In this document: positions 1-8,413 of the stretch, piece by piece | Layout: each line of letters opens with the position of its first letter | Numbering within the stretch: position 1 is the first letter of the stretch | Virus record (IMG/VR): IMGVR_UViG_3300013126_000010 | Location: 62,001 to 126,000 of that record | Length of the DNA stretch: 64,000 nucleotides | Origin: a virus | Direction: 5' to 3' (one strand) | Program-made: the position numbers and the translations under genes | Notes under the pieces: generated by a model | Told to the model about the DNA's origin: nothing | Database searches by the model: none | Seen by the model: only the letters and a program-made list of their open reading frames with translations

Positions 1-2
1 TA

Positions 3-278
3 GAAGATAGAGAAAAGTCATCTGGGGATCTTAAATCCACAATTTCAATATACCCGTTTAAATCAGAAGTGATGCAATATACTCCTGCTGTTTCAGTATA
101 TTTGTCTGAGTTTAAGGGAAGAGATGGAAAATCTAGATTTCATTTTTCAGTTAAGCCTGCTTCCTCAAATAATTATCAATTATCATGCTCTGCAGATGAT
201 GACCCAAGTAGCGGCAATGATAATTATAGGTATAGTGTATCAGTGAAAATGGTGCAATTTATTAAAATTAGTTGGTAA
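3..278 (+). CDS. C-terminal end of an unknown protein, cut by window edge
   Basis: The plus-strand frame that ends with TAA at 276-278 stays open to the left edge of the window, so this is probably the last 91 codons of a longer gene and not a protein starting at the GTG/ATG near 69-74. No family is recognised; the segment is polar and rich in Ser and Tyr. A strong hairpin terminator follows the stop at once, which supports real plus-strand transcription. It converges on the thymidylate synthase gene. Confidence 0.5.
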   Translation, partial: EDREKSSGDLKSTISIYPFKSEVMQYTPAVSVYLSEFKGRDGKSRFHFSVKPASSNNYQLSCSADDDPSSGNDNYRYSVSVKMVQFIKISW

Positions 279-302
279 AAAAGGGGCTGTACGCCCCTTT
301 TG
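277..302. terminator. bidirectional rho-independent terminator
   Basis: AAGGGGC and GCCCCTT form a 7-bp stem around a TGTAC loop, with A-runs before and T-runs after. It sits between the convergent partial plus-strand ORF and thyA, so it can terminate both. Confidence 0.85.
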
Positions 303-1148
303 TTATACAGCCATTGGTGCTTTAATAAATGGATGGTGTTGATAATTAATTAATTTAATATCGTCCATTGTAAAGTCAAATATATTTTTTATATCAGGGT
401 TTAACCACAACGTTGGTAGCTCATATGGATCTCTTGATAATTGGGTAATACAATGTGACATATGATTATTGTATATATGCAAATCACCGAATGTATGAAT
501 AAATTCACCAACTTGTAAATCACATACTTGTGCAATCATATGTGTCAATAATGCATATGATGCGATATTGTATGTAACACCAAGAAATAAATCAGCACTG
601 CGTTGATATAATTGACATGATAATTTGCCATCTCCTACATAGAATTGAAATAATGCATGACATGGATTCAATGACATTTGATCCACTTCTCCTGGATTAT
701 AGTTAACAACAATATGTCTTCTACTATCAGGATCTTTTTTAATACCATCCACTAATTCTTGTAGTTGATCTAATGTTGTACCATCTGGTCTAATCCATGA
801 ACGCATCTGTGCACCATAAATTCTACCACAATCCCCATCAAATGTTGCTTTGCTAACCCAATTGGGGGCATAGGCATTGTTAGTCCATATAGTCGTGTAA
901 CTTAGATCACGAGAACCATGTAAAATTTCACATAATTCTCGTTCATCGACTGATCCACGTAAAAACCATAACAATTCTGATTTTACATTGTCAAATAATA
1001 ATTTTTTGGTAGTAACTGCTGGAAATCCATCTGATAAATTAAATCTACATTGATACCCGAACACACTGCGTGTTCCAGTATTAGTTCTATCAGATTTATC
1101 TAACCCATTATTCATCACATGGGTTATCATATTTAAATATTGGTGCAT
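303..1148 (-). CDS. thyA: thymidylate synthase (ThyA type)
   Basis: Folate-dependent thymidylate synthase, converting dUMP plus methylene-THF to dTMP plus DHF in the cytoplasm. The 281-residue protein matches the ThyA family length (264 in E. coli). Visible motifs are the dUMP-phosphate loop DPDSRRH, the catalytic cysteine in NPCHALFQFYV, QRSADLFLGVTYNIASYALL, and the DLHIYNNH segment. It overlaps the DHFR gene by 16 nt, the same functional pairing as T4 td/frd: DHFR regenerates the folate that ThyA oxidises. There is no intron interruption here, unlike T4 td. A terminator follows the stop. Confidence 0.97.
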   Translation of the reverse strand: MHQYLNMITHVMNNGLDKSDRTNTGTRSVFGYQCRFNLSDGFPAVTTKKLLFDNVKSELLWFLRGSVDERELCEILHGSRDLSYTTIWTNNAYAPNWVSKATFDGDCGRIYGAQMRSWIRPDGTTLDQLQELVDGIKKDPDSRRHIVVNYNPGEVDQMSLNPCHALFQFYVGDGKLSCQLYQRSADLFLGVTYNIASYALLTHMIAQVCDLQVGEFIHTFGDLHIYNNHMSHCITQLSRDPYELPTLWLNPDIKNIFDFTMDDIKLINYQHHPFIKAPMAV

Positions 1149-1624
1149 CGTTTATACTCCTCTATTACACATGTTTCCATATCATGAGATTGTTGTAATT
1201 CAAATTCTTCTAAGAACTCAGATAGATTGATGAAGGTATCATTAACATACTCACCTGGAATTCTGGTTAGATATATACAATCTATGACCGGTAATGCTTG
1301 CATTAATATATTTGGACCACCAATAACATAAATTTGCTCATGATTATGATAGTTTTGTAAATGGAGTAATAGATCACAAACATCCCCATGTGCTTGGAGA
1401 ATATCTTCATTATCTACAAATTTATTTGTAATTAATACATTTGTTCTATTTGGTAATGGGACTGGCATATCGGTACACTCCCATGTTTTTTTACCCATCA
1501 CTACAGTATTATTCTGTGTTTTGTTTTTAAACCACATTAAATCTTGTTTATTTCGTGGCCATGGCATACTACCTTGAAAACCCATTCCACCAGTTTCATC
1601 GACTGCGAATATAGCATAAATCAT
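1133..1624 (-). CDS. folA: dihydrofolate reductase
   Basis: NADPH-dependent reduction of dihydrofolate to tetrahydrofolate. The 163 residues equal the usual DHFR size. The N-terminus MIYAIFAVDETGGMGFQGSM followed by PWPRNKQDLMWFK carries the family's substrate-side residues, VVMGKKTWE is the NADPH phosphate region, and YVIGGPNIL is the conserved GG turn. The stop overlaps the thyA start and the start overlaps the upstream small gene, so all three are translated as one operon. Confidence 0.95.
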   Translation of the reverse strand: MIYAIFAVDETGGMGFQGSMPWPRNKQDLMWFKNKTQNNTVVMGKKTWECTDMPVPLPNRTNVLITNKFVDNEDILQAHGDVCDLLLHLQNYHNHEQIYVIGGPNILMQALPVIDCIYLTRIPGEYVNDTFINLSEFLEEFELQQSHDMETCVIEEYKRCTNI

Positions 1625-1923
1625 AGATTATAGTGTGTTAAAAATTTGTTGGTTGAGTTTGATATATCATCTTTTATTTGTTCTAGATCAATATTGTATG
1701 AGACAGTTTTGACTTTATCCTTGTATTTTAATAAAAATTCATGTAAAGTTTCTTCCCAATAATTATCTTGTTTATCAATGGGGACTTCAAAGTTTTTATT
1801 ATTTTTAAATATTACAGACACTGATGCAATGTATTTTGATGGAAGCATGGGTTTTGAAGTTACCATGATCCCATCAAATATTTCATACCAGTATTCTTCA
1901 TTCAATACTGGATAATTTATCAT
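1621..1923 (-). CDS. hypothetical protein
   Basis: 100 residues, no family recognised. It is acidic at the N-terminus and otherwise mixed. It lies between the DHFR gene and a 229-residue gene with 4-nt overlaps on both sides, which indicates translational coupling in the nucleotide-metabolism operon. Confidence 0.75.
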   Translation of the reverse strand: MINYPVLNEEYWYEIFDGIMVTSKPMLPSKYIASVSVIFKNNKNFEVPIDKQDNYWEETLHEFLLKYKDKVKTVSYNIDLEQIKDDISNSTNKFLTHYNL

Positions 1924-2609
1924 ACTTTAGTTGATTTTTTACGATTAGAACGAGCAACGGATGGTTTTAACACAGCTTTGGGTGCATCTATGATAAGATC
2001 GGTGTGTGGCTGTTCTATCGCAGTTTCCACTTTAGATGGAACCAATTGTTCAGCCATTTCTAATAATCTTGATACTTCGTCTGTTAAACGAGCAGCATCT
2101 TTACGATATTTTTCCGCTAGTTGTTCATCAGTTATTACATTGTTTAATTGTTGTACCGGTTCAGGTACTTTTTCAGGGAGTGGTTTGGTTATTTCTTCAA
2201 TATTAGCAGACTGTTGTTCATCTGATTTTATTGCTAAATCTTGTACGCTAACCCCTTTATTTTGTGCAATAATTTGATTTAATTCAGCTAAATTGATAGA
2301 AGTCAACTGATTGGGGATCATTTCAATTTTATCTGTCGGAATTTTAACTAAATGACCTTTTGCATGGAGAGAAACAAGCATATTGCTTCCGTCAGGAAAA
2401 GTTGATCTATATAGTACATCAGCTAGTTCAAATGATGATTGAGCAGCATTGGATTCCACCAGTTTCATTAATGAATCATGGTAGGAATCCTGCAAGGATT
2501 CGGTGGGGATGATTAGACAACTAAATGCATCCCCTGGTAAAGTCCTGTATGCCACTAAACAACGTCTGCCGTTTGAAATAACTTTGCCTACGTGATTTAG
2601 GTTTGACAT
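1920..2609 (-). CDS. hypothetical protein with Pro/Glu-rich linker
   Basis: 229 residues. Residues 1-110 look globular, with beta-strand-like alternation. Residues 120-175 are a Gln/Glu/Pro linker and a short helix, and the C-terminus is basic (SNRKKSTKV). The start is supported by GGAG nine bases upstream. No function is recognised. It overlaps the next gene in the operon by 4 nt. Confidence 0.75.
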   Translation of the reverse strand: MSNLNHVGKVISNGRRCLVAYRTLPGDAFSCLIIPTESLQDSYHDSLMKLVESNAAQSSFELADVLYRSTFPDGSNMLVSLHAKGHLVKIPTDKIEMIPNQLTSINLAELNQIIAQNKGVSVQDLAIKSDEQQSANIEEITKPLPEKVPEPVQQLNNVITDEQLAEKYRKDAARLTDEVSRLLEMAEQLVPSKVETAIEQPHTDLIIDAPKAVLKPSVARSNRKKSTKV

Positions 2610-2612
2610 ATA

Positions 2613-2873
2613 TTATTCTCCGGTTTGATCGCCACTGTCACCAGTGGTTTGTTCACTTTGGGTTTTTGCTGCTTGATTAACGAATGCAGCTAATTTTTTC
2701 CAAACACGACCAACATCTTCAGATTCTGGTGCTTTGATTGCGCCACGTTCAATTGCTGCACCGATGATACGGGTAGCTAATTCCAAATCTTGCAGCGTGA
2801 TAACCACATCTTGTGGTGCTTGTTCTTGTTGTACTTGATCGGTTGGTTCAGTTGTTGTTACTTCTTCAGTCAT
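2613..2873 (-). CDS. small acidic hypothetical protein
   Basis: 86 residues with low-complexity Thr/Glu/Gln ends around a helical core (residues 25-70). AGGA lies 8 nt upstream of the ATG. Function unknown; it heads the run leading to DHFR and ThyA. Confidence 0.7.
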   Translation of the reverse strand: MTEEVTTTEPTDQVQQEQAPQDVVITLQDLELATRIIGAAIERGAIKAPESEDVGRVWKKLAAFVNQAAKTQSEQTTGDSGDQTGE

Positions 2874-2889
2874 GTTAAATTTCCTATGG

Positions 2890-3315
2890 TTAAATATTGG
2901 TTTTTGGTAAGGCTTTCTGAGCCTTTATTGCTTTTGTCAACCCATATCGTTTAATATCACCAGAAAATAGGTATAATTCTATACTCTTACGTTCTGAAAA
3001 TACTATTATTGAATGATACCTAAGTAAATAGGGACATTCCATATGTTTTGACAAAAATACTATCACACTTGGATTAATTTCCATGTGTTCGGCAAATGGT
3101 ACTTCATATGCCTGAATCTTTAAATCATTTATGAGAAATGAATACCCTTCTTCACTTAATCTTAGTCCTGATGTTTTTGCAGTAGAATTCCACCATTTAT
3201 ACATATGGTATTTTATATTTGCATCATCACAACTTAATCCAGCTTTTTTTAAGAATATTTCTGTATATATCTCTTTAGAAAGAATAACATTTCTCCTACG
3301 TTTTAAAATCACCAC
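2890..3315 (-). CDS. hypothetical protein, start uncertain
   Basis: Up to 141 residues, no family recognised. The start is unclear. The frame opens with tandem GTG codons near 3310-3315 inside the previous gene, while the only good Shine-Dalgarno (AGGAG near 3300) sits in front of an out-of-frame ATG and an in-frame AUU. The shared region with the upstream ORF is 20 nt. The body is mixed alpha/beta with aromatic residues. Confidence 0.6.
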   Translation of the reverse strand: MVILKRRRNVILSKEIYTEIFLKKAGLSCDDANIKYHMYKWWNSTAKTSGLRLSEEGYSFLINDLKIQAYEVPFAEHMEINPSVIVFLSKHMECPYLLRYHSIIVFSERKSIELYLFSGDIKRYGLTKAIKAQKALPKTNI

Positions 3316-3535
3316 CGTCCATTTTAATTGATATTGTATCAGTTGATGGAGTGGTTGAAATTTTATCTATTATAGCAGAAAAATCACCAACTAGCACACT
3401 ATTTACTTCAGATAAACAATATACAAGTGATTTAGCTGTTTTGATATCCATTTTTACTTCTTTTTGAGAACTTAGCTCTGCCGATTTAACTAAATTGATA
3501 AATTGTTGAATAGGAATTGTATTTATCTTACTCAT
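3296..3535 (-). CDS. hypothetical protein
   Basis: 79 residues, helical at the N-terminus. It overlaps the exonuclease gene by 8 nt at its start and the next gene at its stop. No motif is recognised; it is probably translated as part of the exonuclease operon. Confidence 0.65.
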   Translation of the reverse strand: MSKINTIPIQQFINLVKSAELSSQKEVKMDIKTAKSLVYCLSEVNSVLVGDFSAIIDKISTTPSTDTISIKMDGGDFKT

Positions 3536-4517
3536 ATGGGTACCCTGTCTGGAATGCTACCGCATAATGCGAGGCATATTCTCCTATAGTAGTTAAATCA
3601 TATAAGCCACAAAATTTCATAAGTTTTATTCCTACCTGTGAATTTTTCTTTGGATATGATTGGTTTAATATGGTTTCATATATTTTTATTTTAATATCAT
3701 CTGGTTGGGCATTTAAATCAATTAACATTTTGTTACGGTTGTAATCTTGTTCAACAATATGTTCTAATCCATTATGATCTTTCCACGTGGCATTCATTAT
3801 ATTATTCCATGCCCACCCTTTATCATGCCTGTCATTATATGCATCCAACATTCCGACTTTACTTTTTGATCCTTTTTTACGAACACCTGGGTATGCACTG
3901 AAAATATTGTCAGATGTATCGCCTCTAATGCATTTTTCAAATAATAACCATTCTGGGTCTGGTGCAGGAACTGGAGTTTGGGATACTTTATCTAATTCTG
4001 GTAAACCATCTTTATCAAATATACCAGAAGTAGTCATCAACTTTTCAGAAATACCATTATATTGAACTACATTATCAGCTAATAACTGATAAAAATCAGA
4101 ATCAGATGAAATGATAATATGCATATCATCTGGATGTGAATTGATGAACCCAGCAATTAAATCATCTGCTTCTAGCTCTGGATGTTGCAATACAGTGCAA
4201 TTCGTGCTGTTTGTGATAAATGATTGTAATTCGTTAAATGTTTCCCAAAAAAGCTTATCTTCTTCTAATTCTTTGGGTGATAATTGCGCTTTTTTATCTG
4301 ATCGGTTGGCTTTGTATGGTTGATAAACGGATTTCCGCCATGATTTACCTTCAAATGCAAATATAATATGATCACAATTAAATTTGTTCCACATTTTTTT
4401 GATACTGTTGAACATGATATGAAGTGACATACCAAGTTTAGTGTCAATCGTACCATGGGTCACATGGCGACTGCGATGAAACATGTTGCTGGAGTCAATT
4501 ATCAAAAAACTTTTCAT
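3528..4517 (-). CDS. 5'-3' exonuclease, PIN/FEN family (T4 RNase H-like)
   Basis: FEN-type 5' nuclease that would remove RNA primers and flaps during lagging-strand synthesis. Visible motifs are FLIIDSSNMFHR with the first metal-binding Asp, the FAFEGKSWRKS and YQPYKANR arch region, LEADDLIAGF with paired acidic residues, IISSDSDFYQLL, and RGDTSDNI from the helix-hairpin-helix region. The 329-residue length is close to T4 RNase H (305). The start overlaps the upstream stop as TAATG. The replisome genes lie 4 kb further along the same strand. Confidence 0.9.
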   Translation of the reverse strand: MKSFLIIDSSNMFHRSRHVTHGTIDTKLGMSLHIMFNSIKKMWNKFNCDHIIFAFEGKSWRKSVYQPYKANRSDKKAQLSPKELEEDKLFWETFNELQSFITNSTNCTVLQHPELEADDLIAGFINSHPDDMHIIISSDSDFYQLLADNVVQYNGISEKLMTTSGIFDKDGLPELDKVSQTPVPAPDPEWLLFEKCIRGDTSDNIFSAYPGVRKKGSKSKVGMLDAYNDRHDKGWAWNNIMNATWKDHNGLEHIVEQDYNRNKMLIDLNAQPDDIKIKIYETILNQSYPKKNSQVGIKLMKFCGLYDLTTIGEYASHYAVAFQTGYPYE

Positions 4518-4981
4518 TAACTAGCCTCAGAATGTTCATCAGAAATTCGTTTCAGGTTTATAAAACCGGCAGTAGTATGTTCGGTGATTGGTGCTTCTGC
4601 TTCTACTAACATGTTATATGCTAGTGTTCGAAACCACCTATCAACTATTTCTTCTTCAGGATCATTTTCAAATCCAAACCCATTGGTAATTAAATAATCA
4701 ATGAATTGTTTGTTCCAGTCTAATTCAAAAAACCCATGACCAGCATTTTTATCACTTAATTGTGTATCTAATACAGATACCCACGGTTCATCACGCTCAG
4801 TTGCTAATTCCTTTGGTGTTTTTGATATTTTATTCTTTTCTTCGATAGCTTTTTCAGTTTCTTTTTTTATATATTCTAATTCTAATTTTTGCTTATCGAT
4901 GTCCTCTTGGATGGATTTTTTAAGATCACTGAACCCTAAATAATCTTCTATGATAGATTTTAATGTTTTTTTACTAGTCAT
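4517..4981 (-). CDS. coiled-coil hypothetical protein
   Basis: 154 residues. Residues 10-60 are a Lys/Glu-rich amphipathic helix likely to form a coiled coil; the rest is acidic. It is coupled to the exonuclease gene by a TAATG overlap and overlaps the upstream membrane gene by 8 nt. No family is recognised. Confidence 0.7.
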   Translation of the reverse strand: MTSKKTLKSIIEDYLGFSDLKKSIQEDIDKQKLELEYIKKETEKAIEEKNKISKTPKELATERDEPWVSVLDTQLSDKNAGHGFFELDWNKQFIDYLITNGFGFENDPEEEIVDRWFRTLAYNMLVEAEAPITEHTTAGFINLKRISDEHSEAS

Positions 4982-5213
4982 TTGCCAAAATTTCCTTAAA
5001 TGTTGTTAATACATAGTTCACGATTGTTATAAAAAATGCGCCAGTGATTATGGTGTTTAATATAGGTATCACTGAGTTTCTTACCATTTCATCAAAGGAT
5101 AATCCAGTTTCTGGTTCAACAAAACCGATTCTATAGAATGTTTTATGTACGATCCAGTAATTAAATAATGATACTATGCAACTAACTAAGTATATATAAG
5201 CTAATACTTCCAT
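4974..5213 (-). CDS. small membrane protein
   Basis: 79 residues with two hydrophobic segments (about 2-22 and 47-70) separated by a polar stretch, so probably a two-pass inner-membrane protein. Unknown function. It lies between two soluble unknowns in the same operon. Confidence 0.7.
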   Translation of the reverse strand: MEVLAYIYLVSCIVSLFNYWIVHKTFYRIGFVEPETGLSFDEMVRNSVIPILNTIITGAFFITIVNYVLTTFKEILAND

Positions 5214-5215
5214 TA

Positions 5216-5443
5216 CTATTCTTTATTTACTAGAATGGATTCTGTTCTAATTTGACCGGGACGAGTTTCATCCATTACTGCCACCATAATTAATCCAGTA
5301 CCAGTTGAAAGGTTTGAAATTTGTTTCTCAATTCCTTCCACAGTAGTCATTAAATTGGTATTTAAATTATCTTTTAAATGTTCAGGAATTGGGTTTTTCT
5401 CCCATTGTTCCATTATTAAGTTCATTTTGTCTTGAAAGTTCAT
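5216..5443 (-). CDS. hypothetical protein
   Basis: 75 residues. The start ATG at 5443 is preceded by AAGGA and lies inside the end of the upstream gene, a 62-nt overlap that is long even for this genome; the internal Met at 5413 is an alternative. The family is not recognised. Confidence 0.6.
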   Translation of the reverse strand: MNFQDKMNLIMEQWEKNPIPEHLKDNLNTNLMTTVEGIEKQISNLSTGTGLIMVAVMDETRPGQIRTESILVNKE

Positions 5444-5870
5444 CTTTTAATTCCTTGTAACGTTGTACATCTATTATAGCTTGTTTTATAGTTTCTGCAT
5501 AATTGCATGCTTGCTGTTTGTTCATTATAATGGTATGGTTATACTGAACATAACCATTAACCCATACATTGTATGTTATATTTAGTCTATGATATAAACC
5601 ATTAATGATATATCTAAACCAATTATCAATGTTATACAATATTGGATTAGAACATGAAGAATAGGTATTGACTATATTCTTCCAGTATGCAGATTTTGGT
5701 TTGACATCAGTTGATATAGTGATCTCGCCACCATCATCTATTTCAATCATCATGTCTACCTCATCATCAGCATTCATACATGAACATGGTATGTTATATG
5801 AAACTAAATCTCCATAATCGTAGGATTTTAAAATCCCCATTGCCGGTTTTTGATATTGATAATCAATCAT
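5382..5870 (-). CDS. hypothetical protein
   Basis: 162 residues with an acidic central loop (DDEVDMMIEIDDGGE) and many Tyr/Asn. No function is recognised. It is separated by one base from the next gene. Confidence 0.7.
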   Translation of the reverse strand: MIDYQYQKPAMGILKSYDYGDLVSYNIPCSCMNADDEVDMMIEIDDGGEITISTDVKPKSAYWKNIVNTYSSCSNPILYNIDNWFRYIINGLYHRLNITYNVWVNGYVQYNHTIIMNKQQACNYAETIKQAIIDVQRYKELKDELSRQNELNNGTMGEKPNS

Positions 5871-5871
5871 A

Positions 5872-6054
5872 TTATTGAGTTTTTGTTAATTTACTTGTTG
5901 GTGATATAACAATTTTACAATCATATATCATTACATTATTAATGGCTATATCTAGTTCATTACTTATACCAGGGGATAGTTTGATGACGACTTCCAAATC
6001 GTCGTCATCAGTATCTACTGTATTAAGCAGTTTCTTTAATTCAGATACCTTCAT
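5872..6054 (-). CDS. hypothetical protein
   Basis: 60 residues from the ATG at 6054 (MKVSELKKLLNTVDTDDDDL). This start overlaps the stop of the upstream gene by 14 nt. The N-terminal helix followed by an Asp-rich turn and beta strands resembles the small phage proteins that begin xVxELxxxLxxxxxDxxVxV, but no function is known for them here. Confidence 0.65.
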   Translation of the reverse strand: MKVSELKKLLNTVDTDDDDLEVVIKLSPGISNELDIAINNVMIYDCKIVISPTSKLTKTQ

Positions 6055-6610
6055 CTTCAACAACAATCATATCTGGTGTTGTATATAAATGTGCCAATAA
6101 ATTGATTGCAATAAAATCGGTGTCAATGTTAGGCAAATTATGGATATAATTTGATGCAATTAATAATTGTTCTTTTGCTTCTTCAGAATTAACTACTACT
6201 TTAACACCGTAATAGGTGTCTTTAGTTTTTTTATTGTAGCGTTTTAATCCAACCGGATACATTGCATTTTCAACCAGCAATTGTTCAGCCCAATCAGGGT
6301 AGGTACCTTTATCAAAGATATCATCAATAATATCTAATATAACAATATTATGTTGTAGAACTGATAATGGGATAAAAATACCATTTTTACGATTGTCAGT
6401 TAATCGTTCAGATGCCAATTGGATTCCATATGGCTTATCATATTGCACGAATGGTAGTTGTTTACCATTTTCGTCATACGTGGCAACAGTCAATTCGTGT
6501 GGGGAATAATAAGACACCCCATAAAAAATTTTATTATCTTCAATGTGTGATGCGACAGTGATCACGCCAGTCTTTGGAGTCCGATGCCCCATCCGAAATA
6601 CTTTAAACAT
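6041..6610 (-). CDS. hypothetical protein
   Basis: 189 residues, mixed alpha/beta. The N-terminal third is strand-rich (VFRMGHRTPKTGVITVAS). No motif identifies a function. It overlaps the next gene by 14 nt. Confidence 0.75.
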   Translation of the reverse strand: MFKVFRMGHRTPKTGVITVASHIEDNKIFYGVSYYSPHELTVATYDENGKQLPFVQYDKPYGIQLASERLTDNRKNGIFIPLSVLQHNIVILDIIDDIFDKGTYPDWAEQLLVENAMYPVGLKRYNKKTKDTYYGVKVVVNSEEAKEQLLIASNYIHNLPNIDTDFIAINLLAHLYTTPDMIVVEDEGI

Positions 6611-6624
6611 GTTATTACCTTATA

Positions 6625-6909
6625 TTAATATTTGAGATTTTCCATTGTTATAATTTTGGATAATTTATCCGCAAAATCATCACCGTCCTTAATAATGTAT
6701 CTGGAAATATGGCTCTTATCTTTCATTCTGTCATATTTCCTAAATTCTATTACTTTCCCACCAGTTGCAGGAAATATATATAAATGTGTTGCATCTTCAG
6801 TATGCAATTCTTCATCAGTTGTGCATCGAACGAGTTCCGGGGTACTACGCACGTTGTTAACGTAACCATGGTCCGCAAATAACCACTCTCTTAATAATTT
6901 TTTTAACAT
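6625..6909 (-). CDS. hypothetical protein
   Basis: 94 residues, basic and aromatic at the N-terminus. It lies one base from the upstream gene, so it is co-transcribed. Nothing recognised. Confidence 0.65.
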   Translation of the reverse strand: MLKKLLREWLFADHGYVNNVRSTPELVRCTTDEELHTEDATHLYIFPATGGKVIEFRKYDRMKDKSHISRYIIKDGDDFADKLSKIITMENLKY

Positions 6910-6910
6910 T

Positions 6911-7252
6911 TTAGCCTACTGGTATCAATTCGACAAATGGATAGTCGATGTTATTGTCTTTTCCAACCGTTTGGTGCAAATGAAATGTTGCCCATTTTTC
7001 TTGTTGGATTCCTATAACTCCAAAACTATATGCTGCTTTGTAGCATGCAACCATATCATGGATATTGTTTGTCACTGGAGTAAAAATTGATGATTTACCA
7101 TCATTATCAAACATCCAATAATCGGTGGTGCGATATTCGATTGTTTTCCATGGTATTATATTTGAATCTAATGCTTTTATTATATCGCTCATGATTATGA
7201 ATGATGAGTTAATTGTTGCCCACGAATGAGCAACAATTATGTTATATGTCAA
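6911..7252 (-). CDS. hypothetical protein, start uncertain
   Basis: 113 residues if the first Met is used. The first 21 codons run through a perfect 9-bp inverted repeat (7211-7238), so the true start may be the Met at 7189 (MSDIIKALDSN), leaving the repeat as a leader. The protein has aromatic-rich patches and no recognised family. Confidence 0.6.
   Translation of the reverse strand: MTYNIIVAHSWATINSSFIIMSDIIKALDSNIIPWKTIEYRTTDYWMFDNDGKSSIFTPVTNNIHDMVACYKAAYSFGVIGIQQEKWATFHLHQTVGKDNNIDYPFVELIPVG
7211..7238 (-). promoter_or_regulatory. 9-bp inverted repeat in a gene leader
   Basis: AATTGTTGC and GCAACAATT flank a 10-base spacer. It lies either inside codons 5-14 of the 113-residue ORF or, if translation starts at 7189, in its 5' leader, where it could act as an attenuator or mRNA-end hairpin. 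Confidence 0.5.
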
Positions 7253-7462
7253 TTATTTTTTATTTTCGATTCTAAGTTTCTTTTGAGTATGGTTGTAATA
7301 TCTGTTCCATACTGGGCTAGATCTGTTGTACAGGTCAGCTTCGTCAAAAGGTAACATTTTATCTCTACAAAAATCACGTAATTTATCTAAATCATCAAAA
7401 ATTTGATTAATATCTTGACGAGTTTGTGATGAAACATATGATCCTTTGTTTATTTTTGCCAT
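7253..7462 (-). CDS. hypothetical protein
   Basis: 69 residues, charged and helical (DINQIFDDLDKLRDF; basic C-terminus KKLRIENKK). A good AGGA precedes the ATG. It may be a small nucleic-acid-binding protein, but this is only inferred from charge. Confidence 0.65.
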   Translation of the reverse strand: MAKINKGSYVSSQTRQDINQIFDDLDKLRDFCRDKMLPFDEADLYNRSSPVWNRYYNHTQKKLRIENKK

Positions 7463-7487
7463 ATTGAATATCCTATAAAGGTTGTTA

Positions 7488-7523
7488 ATAAATACATTGT
7501 CCGAATGTGGACAATGTATTTAT
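7488..7523. repeat. perfect 15-bp inverted repeat with late-promoter-like arms
   Basis: ATAAATACATTGTCC and its exact complement are separated by GAATGT. It lies downstream of the HNH gene and upstream of a 69-residue gene. Each arm carries ATAAATA, the core of the T4-like late promoter, so it may be a terminator hairpin of the HNH gene, a symmetrical late promoter, or both. Confidence 0.7.
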
Positions 7524-7539
7524 GTTTTAACAAACTAAA

Positions 7540-7959
7540 TCAAAATGGGTTTAAACCCTCACCATTATCTCTGTGCCATTGTACATGGTGCATTTGGCAC
7601 ATCCACCTTATGTCGTGGGGTTTGTTATAATCATCATGATGAGCCACTGTTTTGTAATTCCCACATATAATACATGGCTCTTTTGATATTTTACCATCAC
7701 GCAATGCATTATTAATAATGTTATGTGCTTTATATTTCTTGGGGAATTTTAGACGATACTGTTTTATATCATCAGCTGTTTGTCTACTTCCTCTACGTTT
7801 ATCATATTCTCTACACGCATCAATAGTATTGTTGCGATGATTGGTTGAATCAATTTTAGTACAAGATTTGCATTTACCCAAATGACCATCACTCATCATT
7901 TTGTGTATGTAAAAATCTGACAACGGTTTTTCAATATTACATTTAAAACATTTTTTCAT
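7540..7959 (-). CDS. HNH endonuclease
   Basis: 139 residues. The N-terminal zinc knuckle CFKCNIEKPLSDFY pairs with CKSC, followed by a basic linker. The C-terminal HNH fold is visible as CIICGNYKTVAHHDDYNKP...WMCQMHHVQWH with His-His-Asp and two Cys pairs. This architecture is common in phage free-standing homing nucleases. It is inserted next to the SSB gene with a CATAAATA late-promoter-like motif just upstream and a large hairpin downstream, so it looks like an autonomous unit. Confidence 0.88.
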   Translation of the reverse strand: MKKCFKCNIEKPLSDFYIHKMMSDGHLGKCKSCTKIDSTNHRNNTIDACREYDKRRGSRQTADDIKQYRLKFPKKYKAHNIINNALRDGKISKEPCIICGNYKTVAHHDDYNKPHDIRWMCQMHHVQWHRDNGEGLNPF

Positions 7960-7999
7960 TATGTTTCTTAATCAGTTATTTATGGTTAAATATAATGAC

Positions 8000-8404
8000 T
8001 TAATTAACAGGCACATCATGTTGTTCCTCATCAAATTCATACATGACACATTTACTTACTGTTGGTAAACTATCAGATATTTTTGGTTTTTCCAATACTC
8101 TAAATTCTTCTGCAATAATATCCACATATTTGTGGGTAACATCATTTGTATCTTTCCATTTTGTTGTCTTAATACGTCCTTTTACGTATACTAATGAACC
8201 AACTGTTAGTTTGTCCATAACATAAGATCCTAATTTACCGTATAAAACAACATTGTGCCATTCTGTTTCAGAATGTCTCTCATTATTCCTATCTTTCCAT
8301 TCCCGTTTTGTTGCAACATTCACGTTGGTTACAGAACCAGTTGGAATATCTTTTCTTTCTGGTTCTGTGCCTACTCTACCAATTAACGTAACTTCATTTA
8401 TCAT
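8000..8404 (-). CDS. ssb: single-stranded DNA-binding protein, bacterial SSB type
   Basis: 134 residues with a bacterial OB-fold SSB signature: MINEVTLIGRVGTEPE, then ETEWHNVVLYGKLG and LVYVKGRIKTTKW. T4 uses the unrelated gp32, so this T4-like replisome has adopted a bacterial-type SSB. The acidic C-terminal tail is atypical because the conserved DDDIPF-type end is absent. It lies directly downstream of the clamp and polymerase genes. Confidence 0.92.
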   Translation of the reverse strand: MINEVTLIGRVGTEPERKDIPTGSVTNVNVATKREWKDRNNERHSETEWHNVVLYGKLGSYVMDKLTVGSLVYVKGRIKTTKWKDTNDVTHKYVDIIAEEFRVLEKPKISDSLPTVSKCVMYEFDEEQHDVPVN

Positions 8405-8413
8405 TTTTCTTTC

